Positions 8,012-16,824 of a stretch of 64,000 nt of DNA are shown in pieces. The stretch is taken from contig JAFRRD010000041.1 in assembly GCA_017428265.1 (NCBI GenBank), positions 99,047-163,046 of the forward strand, written 5' to 3'. Each line of letters starts with the position of its first letter. The first letter of the stretch is position 1. The notes under the pieces are model-generated. The model was not told where the DNA came from, did no database searches, and saw nothing but the letters and a program-made list of their open reading frames with translations. This DNA comes from Lachnospiraceae bacterium. GTDB taxonomy: Bacteria; Bacillota; Clostridia; Lachnospirales; Lachnospiraceae. Both the position numbers and the translations under genes were made by a program.

Positions 8012-8197
8012 ATGGCGAAATGCGCGATCTGCGGAAAAGGCGTTCACTTTGGCAACAATGTCAGCCATTCGCATAGACGTTCCAATCACATTTGGAAATC
8101 CAACATCAAGTCCGTTCGGGTCAAAGTTGGAGAAGGCACACAGAAGATGTATGTTTGCACTTCCTGCCTGAAGTCCGGCAAAGTGGAAAGAGCATAA
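8012..8197 (+). CDS. rpmB: 50S ribosomal protein L28
   Basis: A 61-residue ribosomal protein. It starts MAKCAICGKGVHFGNNVSHSH, the L28 signature. It carries two CxxC pairs (CAIC near residue 4, CTSC near residue 50), so it is the zinc-binding form rather than the cysteine-free paralogue. GGAGGTG lies six bases upstream. Monocistronic: its own promoter lies upstream and a hairpin follows the stop. Placement just upstream of yloU-fakA-recG matches the Bacillus order. Confidence 0.97.
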   Translation: MAKCAICGKGVHFGNNVSHSHRRSNHIWKSNIKSVRVKVGEGTQKMYVCTSCLKSGKVERA

Positions 8198-8214
8198 CTG
8201 ATTCTTGCACACAG

Positions 8215-8250
8215 ACAGCCCAGGGGTGTTAACTCTTGGGCTGTTCGTCT
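8215..8250 (+). terminator. Terminator-like hairpin after rpmB
   Basis: A 13-pair stem (8215-8227 with 8232-8244, two G-U pairs) with a GTTA loop. The following T content is modest. Confidence 0.55.
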
Positions 8251-8293
8251 ATCACACCGCAAGGCGGAAAACCAGAAAGGATAGGGTAACAAA

Positions 8294-9097
8294 ATGAACT
8301 GGGAATCCATCAAAACCGCGATCCTGCAGACAGGGATCAAAGTCGTCCTCGCGCTGATCATCCTGATCGTAGCGTTCAAGATCATCAACCTCGTCTTCAG
8401 GAAACTGAAGGCAACACTCGACAAAGCCGGCAAGCTTGATTCCATGCTGATCAAGGCACTGATCGATGCGGGCAGATGGCTGGTCAAGATCCTTGTCGTC
8501 ATCGCTCTTGTGGGTTACCTGGGTATCGACACCACCGGCTTCGCCGCTCTGATCGCCTCCCTGGGCGTTGCCCTCGGCCTGGCCGTCAACGGAACGCTGA
8601 GCAACCTGGCCGGCGGCGTGCTGCTGCTTGCGACCCATCCTTTCAAGATCGGCGATTACATTTCCGTCGCCGGCTTTGAAGGCACCGTGGATGACCTGAA
8701 GGTCGTCAGCACCAAGCTGATCACCCTGGACAACAAGGTGGTCTATGTCCCTAACGGCACTGTTTCCACGAACGCGATCACGAACTATACCGCTCTGGAT
8801 ATCCGCCGTGTCGACCTCAACTTCAACGTGGCTGCCGGTACCGATTTCAACGTCGCTCGCGATGCCCTGGTGAAGATGTGCCTGGACAATCCGAAGGTCG
8901 TTGCGGAGCCCGCTCCGGTGGCCCTGCTGAACGGCCCGAGCAAGAGAGGCATCGAGATCATCTGCCGTTCCTACTGCAAGCCTGCGGATTACTGGGATGT
9001 GTACTTCGGCCTGATCGAAGCGGTCGGCCCCGTCTTTGCGGCCCACGGCATCACCACGCCGAACGAGCAGCTTGACGTCAACATGAAAAACAGCTGA
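8294..9097 (+). CDS. MscS-family small-conductance mechanosensitive channel
   Basis: A 267-residue membrane protein. Three N-terminal helices end in the Gly/Ala-packed pore helix GVALGLAVNGTLSNLAGG (about residues 93-110). THPFKIGDYI then begins the MscS beta domain, followed by a cytoplasmic alpha/beta part ending near PNEQLDVNM. MscS channels open under membrane tension and release solutes on osmotic downshock. The length matches the minimal MscS type. The ribosome site AGGATAGGG is acceptable. The gene appears to stand alone between the rpmB hairpin and the yloU promoter. Confidence 0.93.
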   Translation: MNWESIKTAILQTGIKVVLALIILIVAFKIINLVFRKLKATLDKAGKLDSMLIKALIDAGRWLVKILVVIALVGYLGIDTTGFAALIASLGVALGLAVNGTLSNLAGGVLLLATHPFKIGDYISVAGFEGTVDDLKVVSTKLITLDNKVVYVPNGTVSTNAITNYTALDIRRVDLNFNVAAGTDFNVARDALVKMCLDNPKVVAEPAPVALLNGPSKRGIEIICRSYCKPADYWDVYFGLIEAVGPVFAAHGITTPNEQLDVNMKNS

Positions 9098-9124
9098 TTC
9101 CGGCAGGAAGACAACTGATACCGC

Positions 9125-9170
9125 TTGATTTTTTCGGTGAGAATCGGTATAATATGTTACCGATTCTCAC
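9125..9170 (+). promoter_or_regulatory. yloU-fakA promoter inside a perfect inverted repeat
   Basis: TTGATT at 9125-9130, 17-base spacer, TATAAT at 9148-9153. Arms GTGAGAATCGGT (9137-9148) and ACCGATTCTCAC (9159-9170) form a perfect 12-base inverted repeat around the -10. Read from mscS it is a terminator-like hairpin followed by TTTATT. As DNA it could also be an operator. Confidence 0.65.
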
Positions 9171-9194
9171 TTTATTAGGAAAGGAGAGCCATAG

Positions 9195-9551
9195 ATGAAA
9201 GCCAATATTCAAACCGACCACGGCGAAGTCGTCATCGATACCGATGTGATCGCCAAATATGCGGGTGCTGTGGCTGTCGAGTGCTTCGGCGTCGTCGGCA
9301 TGGCCACCACCAACATGATGGAAGGCATCAGCTCGCTGCTGAAAAAGGAGAACCTCTCTCAGGGGATCACCGTGAACGTCGCGGACGGGAAGCTGTCTCT
9401 GGATTTCCATATCATCGTAGCCTACGGGGTCAGCATTTCCGCGGTATCGGAAAACCTGATCGAAAACGTCCGATACAAAGTCGAAACATTTACCGGCATT
9501 CCGGTCGAGAAAGTCAATATCTATGTTGAGGGCGTGCGCCTGATCGATTAA
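9195..9551 (+). CDS. yloU: Asp23/Gls24 family protein YloU
   Basis: A 118-residue Asp23/Gls24 protein. It opens with a short beta region (VVIDTDVIAKYAGAVAVECFGVVGM) and ends EKVNIYVEGVRLID, both typical. The family is associated with envelope stress and, in Bacillus, with the fatty-acid kinase neighbour. GGAGAG lies upstream of the ATG. It is followed within 20 bases by fakA, the usual yloU-yloV pairing. Confidence 0.92.
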   Translation: MKANIQTDHGEVVIDTDVIAKYAGAVAVECFGVVGMATTNMMEGISSLLKKENLSQGITVNVADGKLSLDFHIIVAYGVSISAVSENLIENVRYKVETFTGIPVEKVNIYVEGVRLID

Positions 9552-9569
9552 GCTCTGGGGGAAGAACAA

Positions 9570-11249
9570 GTGGCAACACAAACCATCGATGTCAAGATGT
9601 TTACCAGGATGTTCATCTCCGGAGCCAACAATCTGGAGGCGAATAAGGCCTGGATCAATGATCTGAACGTCTTTCCGGTACCGGACGGCGACACGGGCAC
9701 CAACATGTCCCTGACGCTGACGAGCGCCGTGAAGGAGGTTTCCGGTCCGAAGGTCACGGACATGGCGTCCGCGGCCAAGGCCGTTTCTTTCGGTTCCCTG
9801 CGCGGGGCCCGCGGCAACAGCGGCGTCATCACGTCGCAGCTGCTTCGCGGCTTCTGCAAGGTCCTGCAGACTAAGGAGACCGTGGATGCGGCAGCGATCG
9901 CCGAGGCGAATACCAAAGCGGTCGAGACCGCCTACAAGGCCGTCATGAAGCCGAAAGAGGGCACGATCCTGACCGTGGCCCGCGGCATTTCCGAAAAATG
10001 GAACGAGCTTTCCGCCGAGGAAACGGATCTCGAGAAGATCTTCGAGCAGGTGCTCGATCACGGCGACAAGGTCCTCGCTGAAACGCCCGAACTGCTGCCC
10101 GTGCTGAAGGAAGCCGGCGTGGTCGACTCCGGCGGACAGGGCCTGATGGTCTTCCTGAAAGGCGCCTACGCCTGCATGATGGGCCGCGAGGTCAAAGCCG
10201 GTGAGAGCGCCGAAGCCGCAGGGGCCAAGGCGGCGCCGGAAGACAAATACACCTACCGCGTGTCCTATTCCGTGAAGCCGAAGCTTCCGGTCACGCAGGA
10301 ACAGGAAGCGGGCCTGAAGTCCTGGCTCGAGGCGATCGGCGACCATGCCGAGGTCGGCAGCGACAGCGAGAAACTGCACGTGGCGGTCGAGACCGACGAT
10401 CCCGGCCTGGTGCTGCAGAAGGGCATGAAGTTCGGAAGCCTCGTCGGCGTCGCCGTGCTGAACAAGCGCGAGGAAAAGGAAGCGGTGAAGGCCGTGCCGG
10501 CGGAGAAAGCTGAGGCGGCTGCGGATCCCGCGCCCGAGGCGAAGGCCTCCGGCTTTGTCAAGACGAAGGTGCCGAAGGAGGACTGGAAAGAGATCGGCTT
10601 CATCGCGACGGCGGTCGGCGACGGCCTGTCGGAGGTCTTTAAGAGCCTCGGTGTCGACGCCATCGTCCAGGGCGGCCAGACCATGAACCCCAGCACGGAA
10701 GACATGCTGGAAGCCATCGAGTCCGTGCCCGCGAAGGCCATCGTCATCCTGCCCAACAACAAGAACATCATCCTGGCAGCGCAGCAGGCGCAGAACCTCT
10801 GCAAATCAAGACGGATCGAGGTCCTGCCGACCCGGAACATCCCCGAAGGCATCACGGCGATGAGCTGCTTCATGCCGGAGGATCCGCTGGAGGACAACCT
10901 CGCGATGATGCGCGATTCCTTCGCCAACGTGAAGAGCGGCGAAGTGACCTACGCGGTGCGGAACACCCAGATCGCCGGCATGGAGATCCACGAAGGCGAC
11001 TTCATGGGGCTCGGCGGGCCGAAGGGCATATACGCGGTCGGAAAGGATAAAACTGAGGTCCTGCTGGACATGCTGGCGGCCATGGTCGACGAGGAATCCG
11101 GGATGATCACGCTGTACTGCGGCGAGGACATCAAAGAGGAAGAGGGCGAAGCCCTGCGGGAGAAGCTCTCGGAAACGTATCCGGACTGCGATATCGATGT
11201 GATAGGCGGCGGACAGCCGGTCTATTCCTTTATCGTTTCGGTAGAGTAA
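9570..11249 (+). CDS. fakA: Fatty acid kinase catalytic subunit FakA (DAK2/YloV family)
   Basis: A 559-residue protein. The N-terminal DhaL-type kinase domain (about residues 1-200) contains NVFPVPDGDTGTNMSLT and GARGNSGVI, the ATP/Mg-binding signatures. A middle region and a C-terminal domain (INPS-like TMNPSTEDML and PNNKNIILAAQQA) follow. FakA phosphorylates fatty acids bound to FakB so they can enter phospholipid synthesis; no fakB lies in this window. Translation starts at GTG 9570 with GGGGGAAG upstream. An Ala/Glu/Lys-rich linker of about 40 residues near residues 300-330 is longer than usual. Confidence 0.92.
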   Translation: MATQTIDVKMFTRMFISGANNLEANKAWINDLNVFPVPDGDTGTNMSLTLTSAVKEVSGPKVTDMASAAKAVSFGSLRGARGNSGVITSQLLRGFCKVLQTKETVDAAAIAEANTKAVETAYKAVMKPKEGTILTVARGISEKWNELSAEETDLEKIFEQVLDHGDKVLAETPELLPVLKEAGVVDSGGQGLMVFLKGAYACMMGREVKAGESAEAAGAKAAPEDKYTYRVSYSVKPKLPVTQEQEAGLKSWLEAIGDHAEVGSDSEKLHVAVETDDPGLVLQKGMKFGSLVGVAVLNKREEKEAVKAVPAEKAEAAADPAPEAKASGFVKTKVPKEDWKEIGFIATAVGDGLSEVFKSLGVDAIVQGGQTMNPSTEDMLEAIESVPAKAIVILPNNKNIILAAQQAQNLCKSRRIEVLPTRNIPEGITAMSCFMPEDPLEDNLAMMRDSFANVKSGEVTYAVRNTQIAGMEIHEGDFMGLGGPKGIYAVGKDKTEVLLDMLAAMVDEESGMITLYCGEDIKEEEGEALREKLSETYPDCDIDVIGGGQPVYSFIVSVE

Positions 11250-11252
11250 AAC

Positions 11253-11284
11253 AAAAGGGGGGCGGGCTCGTCCCCCTTTTTTCA
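11253..11284 (+). terminator. Terminator between fakA and recG
   Basis: AAAAGGGGG and CCCCCTTTT arms around a short loop, then a T run (11277-11282). The recG ribosome site follows immediately, so this probably reduces rather than blocks read-through. Confidence 0.75.
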
Positions 11285-11296
11285 GAAGGAGACGGC

Positions 11297-13342
11297 ATGG
11301 TCGCTAAAGGCGCGCCGGTCACGGCATTAAAAGGAATCGGTCCGCGTTCCGCGGAGGAGCTGAGGTCGCTCGGCATCCTCACTGCGGAGGACCTTCTGCG
11401 CTTTTTCCCCGGCGGCTACGACCGGCCCGAGGCGGTCACCGAGATCGCCGATACGCCCACGGACGTGCCTGCGGCGGTCCGGGGCATCCTGACGACGGCA
11501 CCGGTCAACCGCGGCTTCGGCAACAAGACGGTAACCAGCTTTTCCGTTGCGGACGGGAGCGGCCGGCTCGGCGTTTCCTTCTTCCATATGCCGTACCTGA
11601 AGAACTCCCTGCACAAGGGCGACGAGCGGGTCTTCCGGGGCGTCATTTCCGAGACGAAATACGGCCTCAGGATGGACCACCCGAAGGTCTTCAAGCCGGA
11701 AGAATACGATAAGCTCACGCATGCCATCTGGCCGGTCTATCCGACCATGGGCGTCCTCAGCCAGAAGAAGCTCCGTGACGTGATCGCGCAGGCTCTCGAG
11801 GTCTGCGAGGTGCAGGAGGAAATGCTCCCTCCGGCCCTGATCGACAAGGGCTGGATGAGCGAGCGCGAGGCGCTCCGGCAGATCCATTTCCCGGAAAGCG
11901 AAGAGGCGCTGGTCCGCGCAAGAGAGCGGCTGGTCTTCGAGGAATTCCTGGTCTTCCTGCTCCGGATCCGCCTGATGAAGGCCGGCGAGAGCCGGGAAAA
12001 TCCCTGCCCGATGCCGGAAGGCGCGCTCGCGGAGAAGTTCCGGGCGAGCCTTCCCTACAGCCTCACGGCCGCGCAGGCAAAGGCCTGGGAGCAGATCCGG
12101 AGCGATATCGCCGGGGATAAACGCATGAACCGCCTGATCCAGGGCGACGTCGGCTCCGGCAAGACGGTGCTGGCCGTGCTGGCGCTTCTGGCCGCCGTGG
12201 AAAATGGCTATCAGGGCGCGCTGATGGCGCCGACGGAAGTCCTCGCGGAGCAGCATTTCGAGAAGATCACGAAGCTTTTTGCGGCGGCCGGGATCCCGGC
12301 ACGCTGCGTGCTGCTGACCGGCTCCGTCAATGAGGCATCCAAGCGCGTGATCCGGCAGGAACTGGCCGACGGCCGCGCCGACATCGCGGTCGGCACCCAC
12401 GCCCTCATCCAGGAGAGCGTCGCCTTCAAGAATCTCGGCCTGGTCGTCACGGACGAGCAGCACCGCTTCGGCGTGCGGCAGCGCGAGACCCTCGGCGCGA
12501 AAGGAAAAGAGCCGCATCTTCTGGTCATGAGCGCGACGCCGATCCCGCGGACGCTCGCCATCATTTTGTACGGCGACCTGGACATTTCCGTGATCGATGA
12601 ACTCCCGCAGGGACGCCTCCCGATCAAGAATGCCGTGATCACGCCGAAGGCGCGCGGCAGCGCCTACCGCCTGATCCTGAAGGAGATCGAAGCCGGTCAC
12701 CAGGCCTACGTCATCTGCCCTCTGGTGGAGGAAAGCGAAGCCATGGCAGGTGAAAACGTCGGTGACTATGCGGAGCGCCTGCGGAGTGTCATGCCGGAAA
12801 ATGTCCGCATCGGCGTCCTGCACGGGCGGATGACCGCCGCTGAAAAGAACGCGGTCATGCAGAAGTTCCAGAAGGGTGAGACGGACATCCTCGTCTCGAC
12901 CACCGTGGTCGAGGTCGGCGTGGACGTGCCGAATGCCACGGTCATGATGGTGGAAAATGCCGAGCGCTTCGGCCTGGCCCAGCTGCACCAGCTGCGTGGC
13001 CGGGTGGGGCGCGGCGATGCACAGTCCTATGCTGTCTTCATGGACGGCTCGGGCAAGCCCCGCAAAAAAGAACGGCTGGAGATATTGAATCGCACCAACG
13101 ACGGGTTTACAATAGCGGAAGAGGATCTGAAACTCCGCGGTCCGGGAGACCTCTTCGGCATCCGCCAGAGCGGCGAGATGCATTTCGCCCTGGGCGATAT
13201 CTATCAGGACCACGAAACGCTGCTGAAGGCGGCGGAAGCAGCCACGGAGCTCCTGAAGGATGACCCGCGGCTGGAAAAGGAAGAGAACCGCAGACTGAAG
13301 GAGCAGACCGCAAGGCTGCTCGGAAAGGCGGAGGCAATATGA
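11297..13342 (+). CDS. recG: ATP-dependent DNA helicase RecG
   Basis: A 681-residue replication-fork helicase. The N-terminal wedge/OB region (TALKGIGPRSAEELRSLGI onward) is followed by superfamily 2 motor domains with Walker A GDVGSGKTV near residue 283, motif II DEQHRFG and motif III SATPIPRT. The C-terminal RecG part contains the QLRGRVGRG motif VI. RecG remodels stalled forks and Holliday junctions. AGAAGGAG precedes the ATG. The stop overlaps the galK start as ATGA. The yloU-fakA-recG order is conserved in Bacillota. Confidence 0.96.
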   Translation: MVAKGAPVTALKGIGPRSAEELRSLGILTAEDLLRFFPGGYDRPEAVTEIADTPTDVPAAVRGILTTAPVNRGFGNKTVTSFSVADGSGRLGVSFFHMPYLKNSLHKGDERVFRGVISETKYGLRMDHPKVFKPEEYDKLTHAIWPVYPTMGVLSQKKLRDVIAQALEVCEVQEEMLPPALIDKGWMSEREALRQIHFPESEEALVRARERLVFEEFLVFLLRIRLMKAGESRENPCPMPEGALAEKFRASLPYSLTAAQAKAWEQIRSDIAGDKRMNRLIQGDVGSGKTVLAVLALLAAVENGYQGALMAPTEVLAEQHFEKITKLFAAAGIPARCVLLTGSVNEASKRVIRQELADGRADIAVGTHALIQESVAFKNLGLVVTDEQHRFGVRQRETLGAKGKEPHLLVMSATPIPRTLAIILYGDLDISVIDELPQGRLPIKNAVITPKARGSAYRLILKEIEAGHQAYVICPLVEESEAMAGENVGDYAERLRSVMPENVRIGVLHGRMTAAEKNAVMQKFQKGETDILVSTTVVEVGVDVPNATVMMVENAERFGLAQLHQLRGRVGRGDAQSYAVFMDGSGKPRKKERLEILNRTNDGFTIAEEDLKLRGPGDLFGIRQSGEMHFALGDIYQDHETLLKAAEAATELLKDDPRLEKEENRRLKEQTARLLGKAEAI

Positions 13343-14592
13343 ATCTGAGTGATGCAAGGCTGAGGCGCCTTTACGGCGCGGAGGCCGATAAGGAAAGGGC
13401 CAGGCTGGAATCTCTCGCGGCCTTCTTTGCAGCGCGCTTCGGCCGCGAGCCCGAGCGGCTCTACCGGGCGCCGGGCCGGGTCGAGATCGGCGGCAACCAT
13501 ACCGACCATCAGCACGGCTGCGTGCTGGCCGCTTCGGTGACGCTGGATGCTGCGGCGGCGGTAAGAAGGCGCGCCGACAGCGTGATCCGCCTGGAATCCG
13601 AGGGCTACAGCTTCTGCGAGGTGGACCTTGCGGACACGGCGCTGCGCGAAGAGGAAAAAGGGACGACCGTCGGTCTCGTCCGCGGCATGGCAGCGCGATT
13701 TGCCGGGCTCGGCGCGGATTATGCGCAGGGCGGCCTGGATATCTACGTGACAAGCCGCGTGCCCTCGGGAAGCGGCCTCTCGTCCTCGGCAGCCTTCGAA
13801 GTGCTGCTCGGCCAGATCCTGAATACCGAATACAAATGCGGCGCGGACGCGGAGACGGTCGCGAAGGCCGGCCAGTTTGCCGAGAACGTTTATTTCGGCA
13901 AGCCGAGCGGCCTGCTTGACCAGATCGCTTCGGCGGAGGGCGGCCTCGTGGCGGTGGATTTCAACGATCCTGCCAATCCCCTGATCCGCCGCCTCGACAT
14001 CGACTTTGAACGCTTCGGCCACGAGCTGTATATCATCGATTCCGGCGCCGGACATGAGAATCTGACTGCGGAATATGCCGCGATCCCCCTGGACTGCCGG
14101 AAGATCAGCCGCTTCTTCGGCGCCGAGTACCTTCGCGACGTTGACGAGGACGAATTCGTGGCGGCCGTTCCGCAGCTGCGGGAACTGGCCGGCGACCGCG
14201 CGGTGCTGCGGGCCATGCATATCTTTGCCGAGAACCGGCGCGCGCAGGCCGAGGCCAGAGCGCTCGAACGCGGCAGTTTTGACGACTTCCTGGAACTCGT
14301 GAAGGAGAGCGGCCGTTCGTCGGCGCTGTACCTCCAGAACGTGATCCCCGCCGGGGCAACGGCGCATCAGGAAATGATGCTGACCCTTGCGGTCTGCGAG
14401 AAGGCACTCGGCGGCGCCGGTGCGGTGCGCGTGCACGGCGGCGGCTTCGGCGGCACGGCACTGGCCGTTGTCCCCGCCGAAGAGAGTGAAGCCTTTGCGG
14501 CGAAGGTGGAACGGTCACTCGGCAGCGGCCGGGTGCGCCGGATCCGCATCTGCCCCGAGGGCGGCGCGCTGATTGCCGGGAAGGAGAACTGA
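13339..14592 (+). CDS. galK: Galactokinase
   Basis: A 417-residue GHMP-superfamily kinase that phosphorylates galactose at C1. Galactokinase signature APGRVEIGGNHTDHQHG lies near residue 43; the usual GEHTDY is GNHTDH here. The ATP-binding motif is VPSGSGLSSSAAFE near residue 137. The C-terminal glycine-rich motif is VHGGGFGGTALAVV. It starts inside the recG stop (ATGA) and is followed two bases later by galM. No galT or galE is present in the window, so the rest of the Leloir pathway must be elsewhere. Substitutions in the signature could also suit another sugar kinase, but galM next door supports galactose. Confidence 0.87.
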   Translation: MNLSDARLRRLYGAEADKERARLESLAAFFAARFGREPERLYRAPGRVEIGGNHTDHQHGCVLAASVTLDAAAAVRRRADSVIRLESEGYSFCEVDLADTALREEEKGTTVGLVRGMAARFAGLGADYAQGGLDIYVTSRVPSGSGLSSSAAFEVLLGQILNTEYKCGADAETVAKAGQFAENVYFGKPSGLLDQIASAEGGLVAVDFNDPANPLIRRLDIDFERFGHELYIIDSGAGHENLTAEYAAIPLDCRKISRFFGAEYLRDVDEDEFVAAVPQLRELAGDRAVLRAMHIFAENRRAQAEARALERGSFDDFLELVKESGRSSALYLQNVIPAGATAHQEMMLTLAVCEKALGGAGAVRVHGGGFGGTALAVVPAEESEAFAAKVERSLGSGRVRRIRICPEGGALIAGKEN

Positions 14593-14593
14593 G

Positions 14594-15631
14594 ATGCCGC
14601 TCTTTTATGACCTTCGTGCGGAAGACAAAAACCGCGACCGCGTGACGATCTCGGACGGCCGCGGGATGAGCGCCTGCATCCTGACCTACGGCGCGACCGT
14701 GCAGAGCCTGAACGTGCCCGACGGCCGCGGCGACGTGACCGACGTGGTCTTGGGCTACGACTCCCCCGCTGCCTATGACATGCAGGACGGCTATCTGGGG
14801 GCGATCGTGGGCCGTGTGGCCGGCCGCATCCGGGATGCCTGCTATTTTGTGAACGGGCGCCGCATCGATCTGGCCTTCAACCAGCCCTACGGCGTGCTTC
14901 ACGGCGGCCCCGTCGGCTTTTCCTATAAGACCTGGGAGATCGCGGACCGTGATTCGCACAGCGTGCGGATGAGGCTTTACTCCCCGGACGGCGACCAGGG
15001 CTTTCCCGGCAATGTCATGACGGAAGTCCTCTACACGATGGAGGTTCCCGGCGAGTTGACCGTCCGCTACCATGCGGAAGCGGACCGCGACACGCCGCTC
15101 AACTTAACGAGCCATATGTATTTCAACCTGGACGGCCAGGACAGCGGTCCGGTCGACGCGCAGCAGCTGATGCTGAACGCGCGGAAATACCTGCCGACCG
15201 ACCGTAACCTCGTGCCGACCGGAAAGGTCGAAGCCGTGACCGGCCCTCTCGATCTGGGCAGCCTGACCACGCTCGGACCTGTCCTGCATGCGCCGGAGCT
15301 GGAACCGACGGGAGGCCTGGACCACTGCTTCGTCCTGACCCGCTCCGCTGAGAACGGCGCCGAGCCGGCTGCCGTGCTGAAAAGCGCAAAAAGCGGCATT
15401 ACCATGCGGGTCTACACCAACCGGCCCGCGGTCCAGGTCTACACTGCGGGCGGCCTTTCGCCGCGCGCCGGCAAGGACGGCGCCATGTACGGCCCGCAGC
15501 ACGCGGTCTGCCTGGAAACACAGGGCTACCCGGATGCGGTGCACCATATCAATTTCCCCTCCGTCATGCTCAGGGCGGGCGAAAGTTTTGACAGCTTTAC
15601 AACTTTCCGCTTTGCGCAGAACGAAGCCTGA
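14594..15631 (+). CDS. galM: Aldose 1-epimerase (mutarotase)
   Basis: A 345-residue mutarotase interconverting alpha and beta anomers of galactose and other aldoses. Conserved features are NQPYGVLHGGPVGF with the substrate-binding His, LTSHMYFNLDGQ with the second His, and VCLETQGYPDAVH containing the catalytic Glu. A longer reading to 14573 overlaps galK; the ATG at 14594 has GGAG five bases before it and begins the conserved domain. Coupled with galK in one operon. Confidence 0.9.
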   Translation: MPLFYDLRAEDKNRDRVTISDGRGMSACILTYGATVQSLNVPDGRGDVTDVVLGYDSPAAYDMQDGYLGAIVGRVAGRIRDACYFVNGRRIDLAFNQPYGVLHGGPVGFSYKTWEIADRDSHSVRMRLYSPDGDQGFPGNVMTEVLYTMEVPGELTVRYHAEADRDTPLNLTSHMYFNLDGQDSGPVDAQQLMLNARKYLPTDRNLVPTGKVEAVTGPLDLGSLTTLGPVLHAPELEPTGGLDHCFVLTRSAENGAEPAAVLKSAKSGITMRVYTNRPAVQVYTAGGLSPRAGKDGAMYGPQHAVCLETQGYPDAVHHINFPSVMLRAGESFDSFTTFRFAQNEA

Positions 15632-15649
15632 TCAGAAAGGAGAAGCAAA

Positions 15650-16432
15650 ATGTACCAGTCTGCTGCTTCGATCATTATTGAACTTGTTGTCATCGGCCTG
15701 CTGGTGATCGGGATCATCAGCGGCGTCAAAAAGGGCTTTTTCAAGAGCCTGATGGATGTGGTCATCCTGGGGGCGGCGATTTTTGCCGCCGTCATGGTCT
15801 GCCGCTGGACCACCGGCTTTCTGGTGGACCGTTTCTATCCGAAGGCAGAGGAGAAGGTGCTGAAAGCGATCGAGAGCGCCGAGGTCGACCTTTCCGATGT
15901 GGACCTTGCCGAAATGAAGATCGACGAGAATCATCCGGATACCCTGACCGACGTGGAATATGCCATGCTGAAGCAAAATGAAGGCATCGGCAAACTGGCC
16001 AATACGCTGGAGAAGGCCGGCATTCCGAATGCCCGCATCCGCGTGATCCTGGCAAAAGTCCTGAAAAAAGCAAACAGTAGCGGGGAAAGCCTCAACCAGG
16101 TCCTGACGGATTCCGCCAAGGCGGCGACCAGAAGCGGGCTTACCATCGTCGTGCAGGTCATCGTGTTCATCCTAGTCCTGATCATCGTGTCCATCCTGCT
16201 GCAGCTGCTGACCAACGGAATCCGGAATCTGCTCTGGAAGATCGACGTGATCAAGACGCTCGACCGTTTCCTGGGATTCCTGATGGGCGCGCTGGTTATG
16301 CTCGCAATCATCTTCGTCGTGCTGTACATCTTCCGCCGCCTGGGCGTGGAATCGGTCGAAGAGAAGATCGGCGAGACGCTCTTTGCCCAGTTCCTGAACG
16401 TCAACAACCCGATCAGCCTGTTCTTCAACTGA
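15650..16432 (+). CDS. CvpA-like multi-spanning membrane protein
   Basis: A 260-residue membrane protein. Helix 1 leads into GIISGVKKGFFKSLMDVVILG, the CvpA-type Gly-x-x-(K/R)-Gly-Phe motif. A polar loop of about 80 residues is followed by two or three helices (about 165-235), and the end is FLNVNNPISLFFN. CvpA-family proteins are linked to envelope or colicin-V export phenotypes, but their molecular role is not settled. AAGGAG lies nine bases upstream. It ends the recG-galK-galM transcription unit, before a strong terminator. Confidence 0.7.
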   Translation: MYQSAASIIIELVVIGLLVIGIISGVKKGFFKSLMDVVILGAAIFAAVMVCRWTTGFLVDRFYPKAEEKVLKAIESAEVDLSDVDLAEMKIDENHPDTLTDVEYAMLKQNEGIGKLANTLEKAGIPNARIRVILAKVLKKANSSGESLNQVLTDSAKAATRSGLTIVVQVIVFILVLIIVSILLQLLTNGIRNLLWKIDVIKTLDRFLGFLMGALVMLAIIFVVLYIFRRLGVESVEEKIGETLFAQFLNVNNPISLFFN

Positions 16433-16450
16433 GGATCCGGCTGAAAAGCG

Positions 16451-16481
16451 AAAGCACCGGTCTGCGGACCGGTGCTTTTTT
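16451..16481 (+). terminator. Strong intrinsic terminator
   Basis: A 12-pair perfect stem (16451-16462 with 16467-16478), TGCG loop and T6 run, ending the recG-galK-galM-cvpA unit. Confidence 0.9.
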
Positions 16482-16542
16482 CGCGGGCGGCGAGCCCCGG
16501 CTGCGGGCGGAGAACGCTACGCGGCATATCGGTTTTTCAGGC

Positions 16543-16571
16543 AATAAAAAATCCCTTGCCGGACAAGGGAT
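16543..16571 (-). terminator. Terminator of the tRNA unit
   Basis: On the minus strand, ATCCCTTG and CAAGGGAT arms around TCCGG, then TTTTTTATT, just after tRNA-Leu. Confidence 0.85.
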
Positions 16572-16577
16572 GAAGTG

Positions 16578-16661
16578 TGCAGATGGGGGGACTTGAACCC
16601 CCACCCAAGTACATGGACATGAACCTGAATCATGCGCGTATGCCAATTCCGCCACATCTGC
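16578..16661 (-). tRNA. tRNA-Leu(CAG)
   Basis: An 84-base cloverleaf: 7-pair acceptor GCAGATG/CATCTGC, D arm with GGCATACGCG, and anticodon stem CATGA/TCATG around loop TTCAGGT giving anticodon CAG. It has a long type II variable arm and T arm GGGGGTTCAAGTCCCCC. The discriminator base is A and CCA is not encoded. It decodes CUG, a frequent codon in this GC-rich genome. Confidence 0.95.
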
Positions 16662-16670
16662 AAAAGGAAA

Positions 16671-16742
16671 AGCGCGAGACGGGGATCGAACCCGCGACCC
16701 CCACCTTGGCAAGGTGGTGCTCCACCGCTGAGCCACTCGCGC
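16671..16742 (-). tRNA. tRNA-Gly(GCC)
   Basis: A 72-base cloverleaf: acceptor GCGCGAG/CTCGCGC, anticodon stem CCACC/GGTGG around loop TTGCCAA giving anticodon GCC, T loop GGTTCGATCCC. Discriminator T, CCA not encoded. It lies upstream of tRNA-Leu, nine bases apart, in one transcript. Confidence 0.95.
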
Positions 16743-16768
16743 TTACGCTTTTTTTCGGCGCATTTGGT

Positions 16769-16797
16769 AATATACAACAAGGCCGGATAAATGTCAA
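16769..16797 (-). promoter_or_regulatory. Promoter of the tRNA-Gly/tRNA-Leu unit
   Basis: Minus strand TTGACA (from 16792-16797), 17-base spacer, TATATT (from 16769-16774), 27 bases before tRNA-Gly. Confidence 0.8.
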
Positions 16798-16824
16798 CAC
16801 CTTTTTTGAAAAAAGTTTGCGGCT

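Noticed and set aside
16443-16742. Minus-strand reading frames across the tRNA genes
   Set aside because: They are translations of structural RNA genes and terminators.
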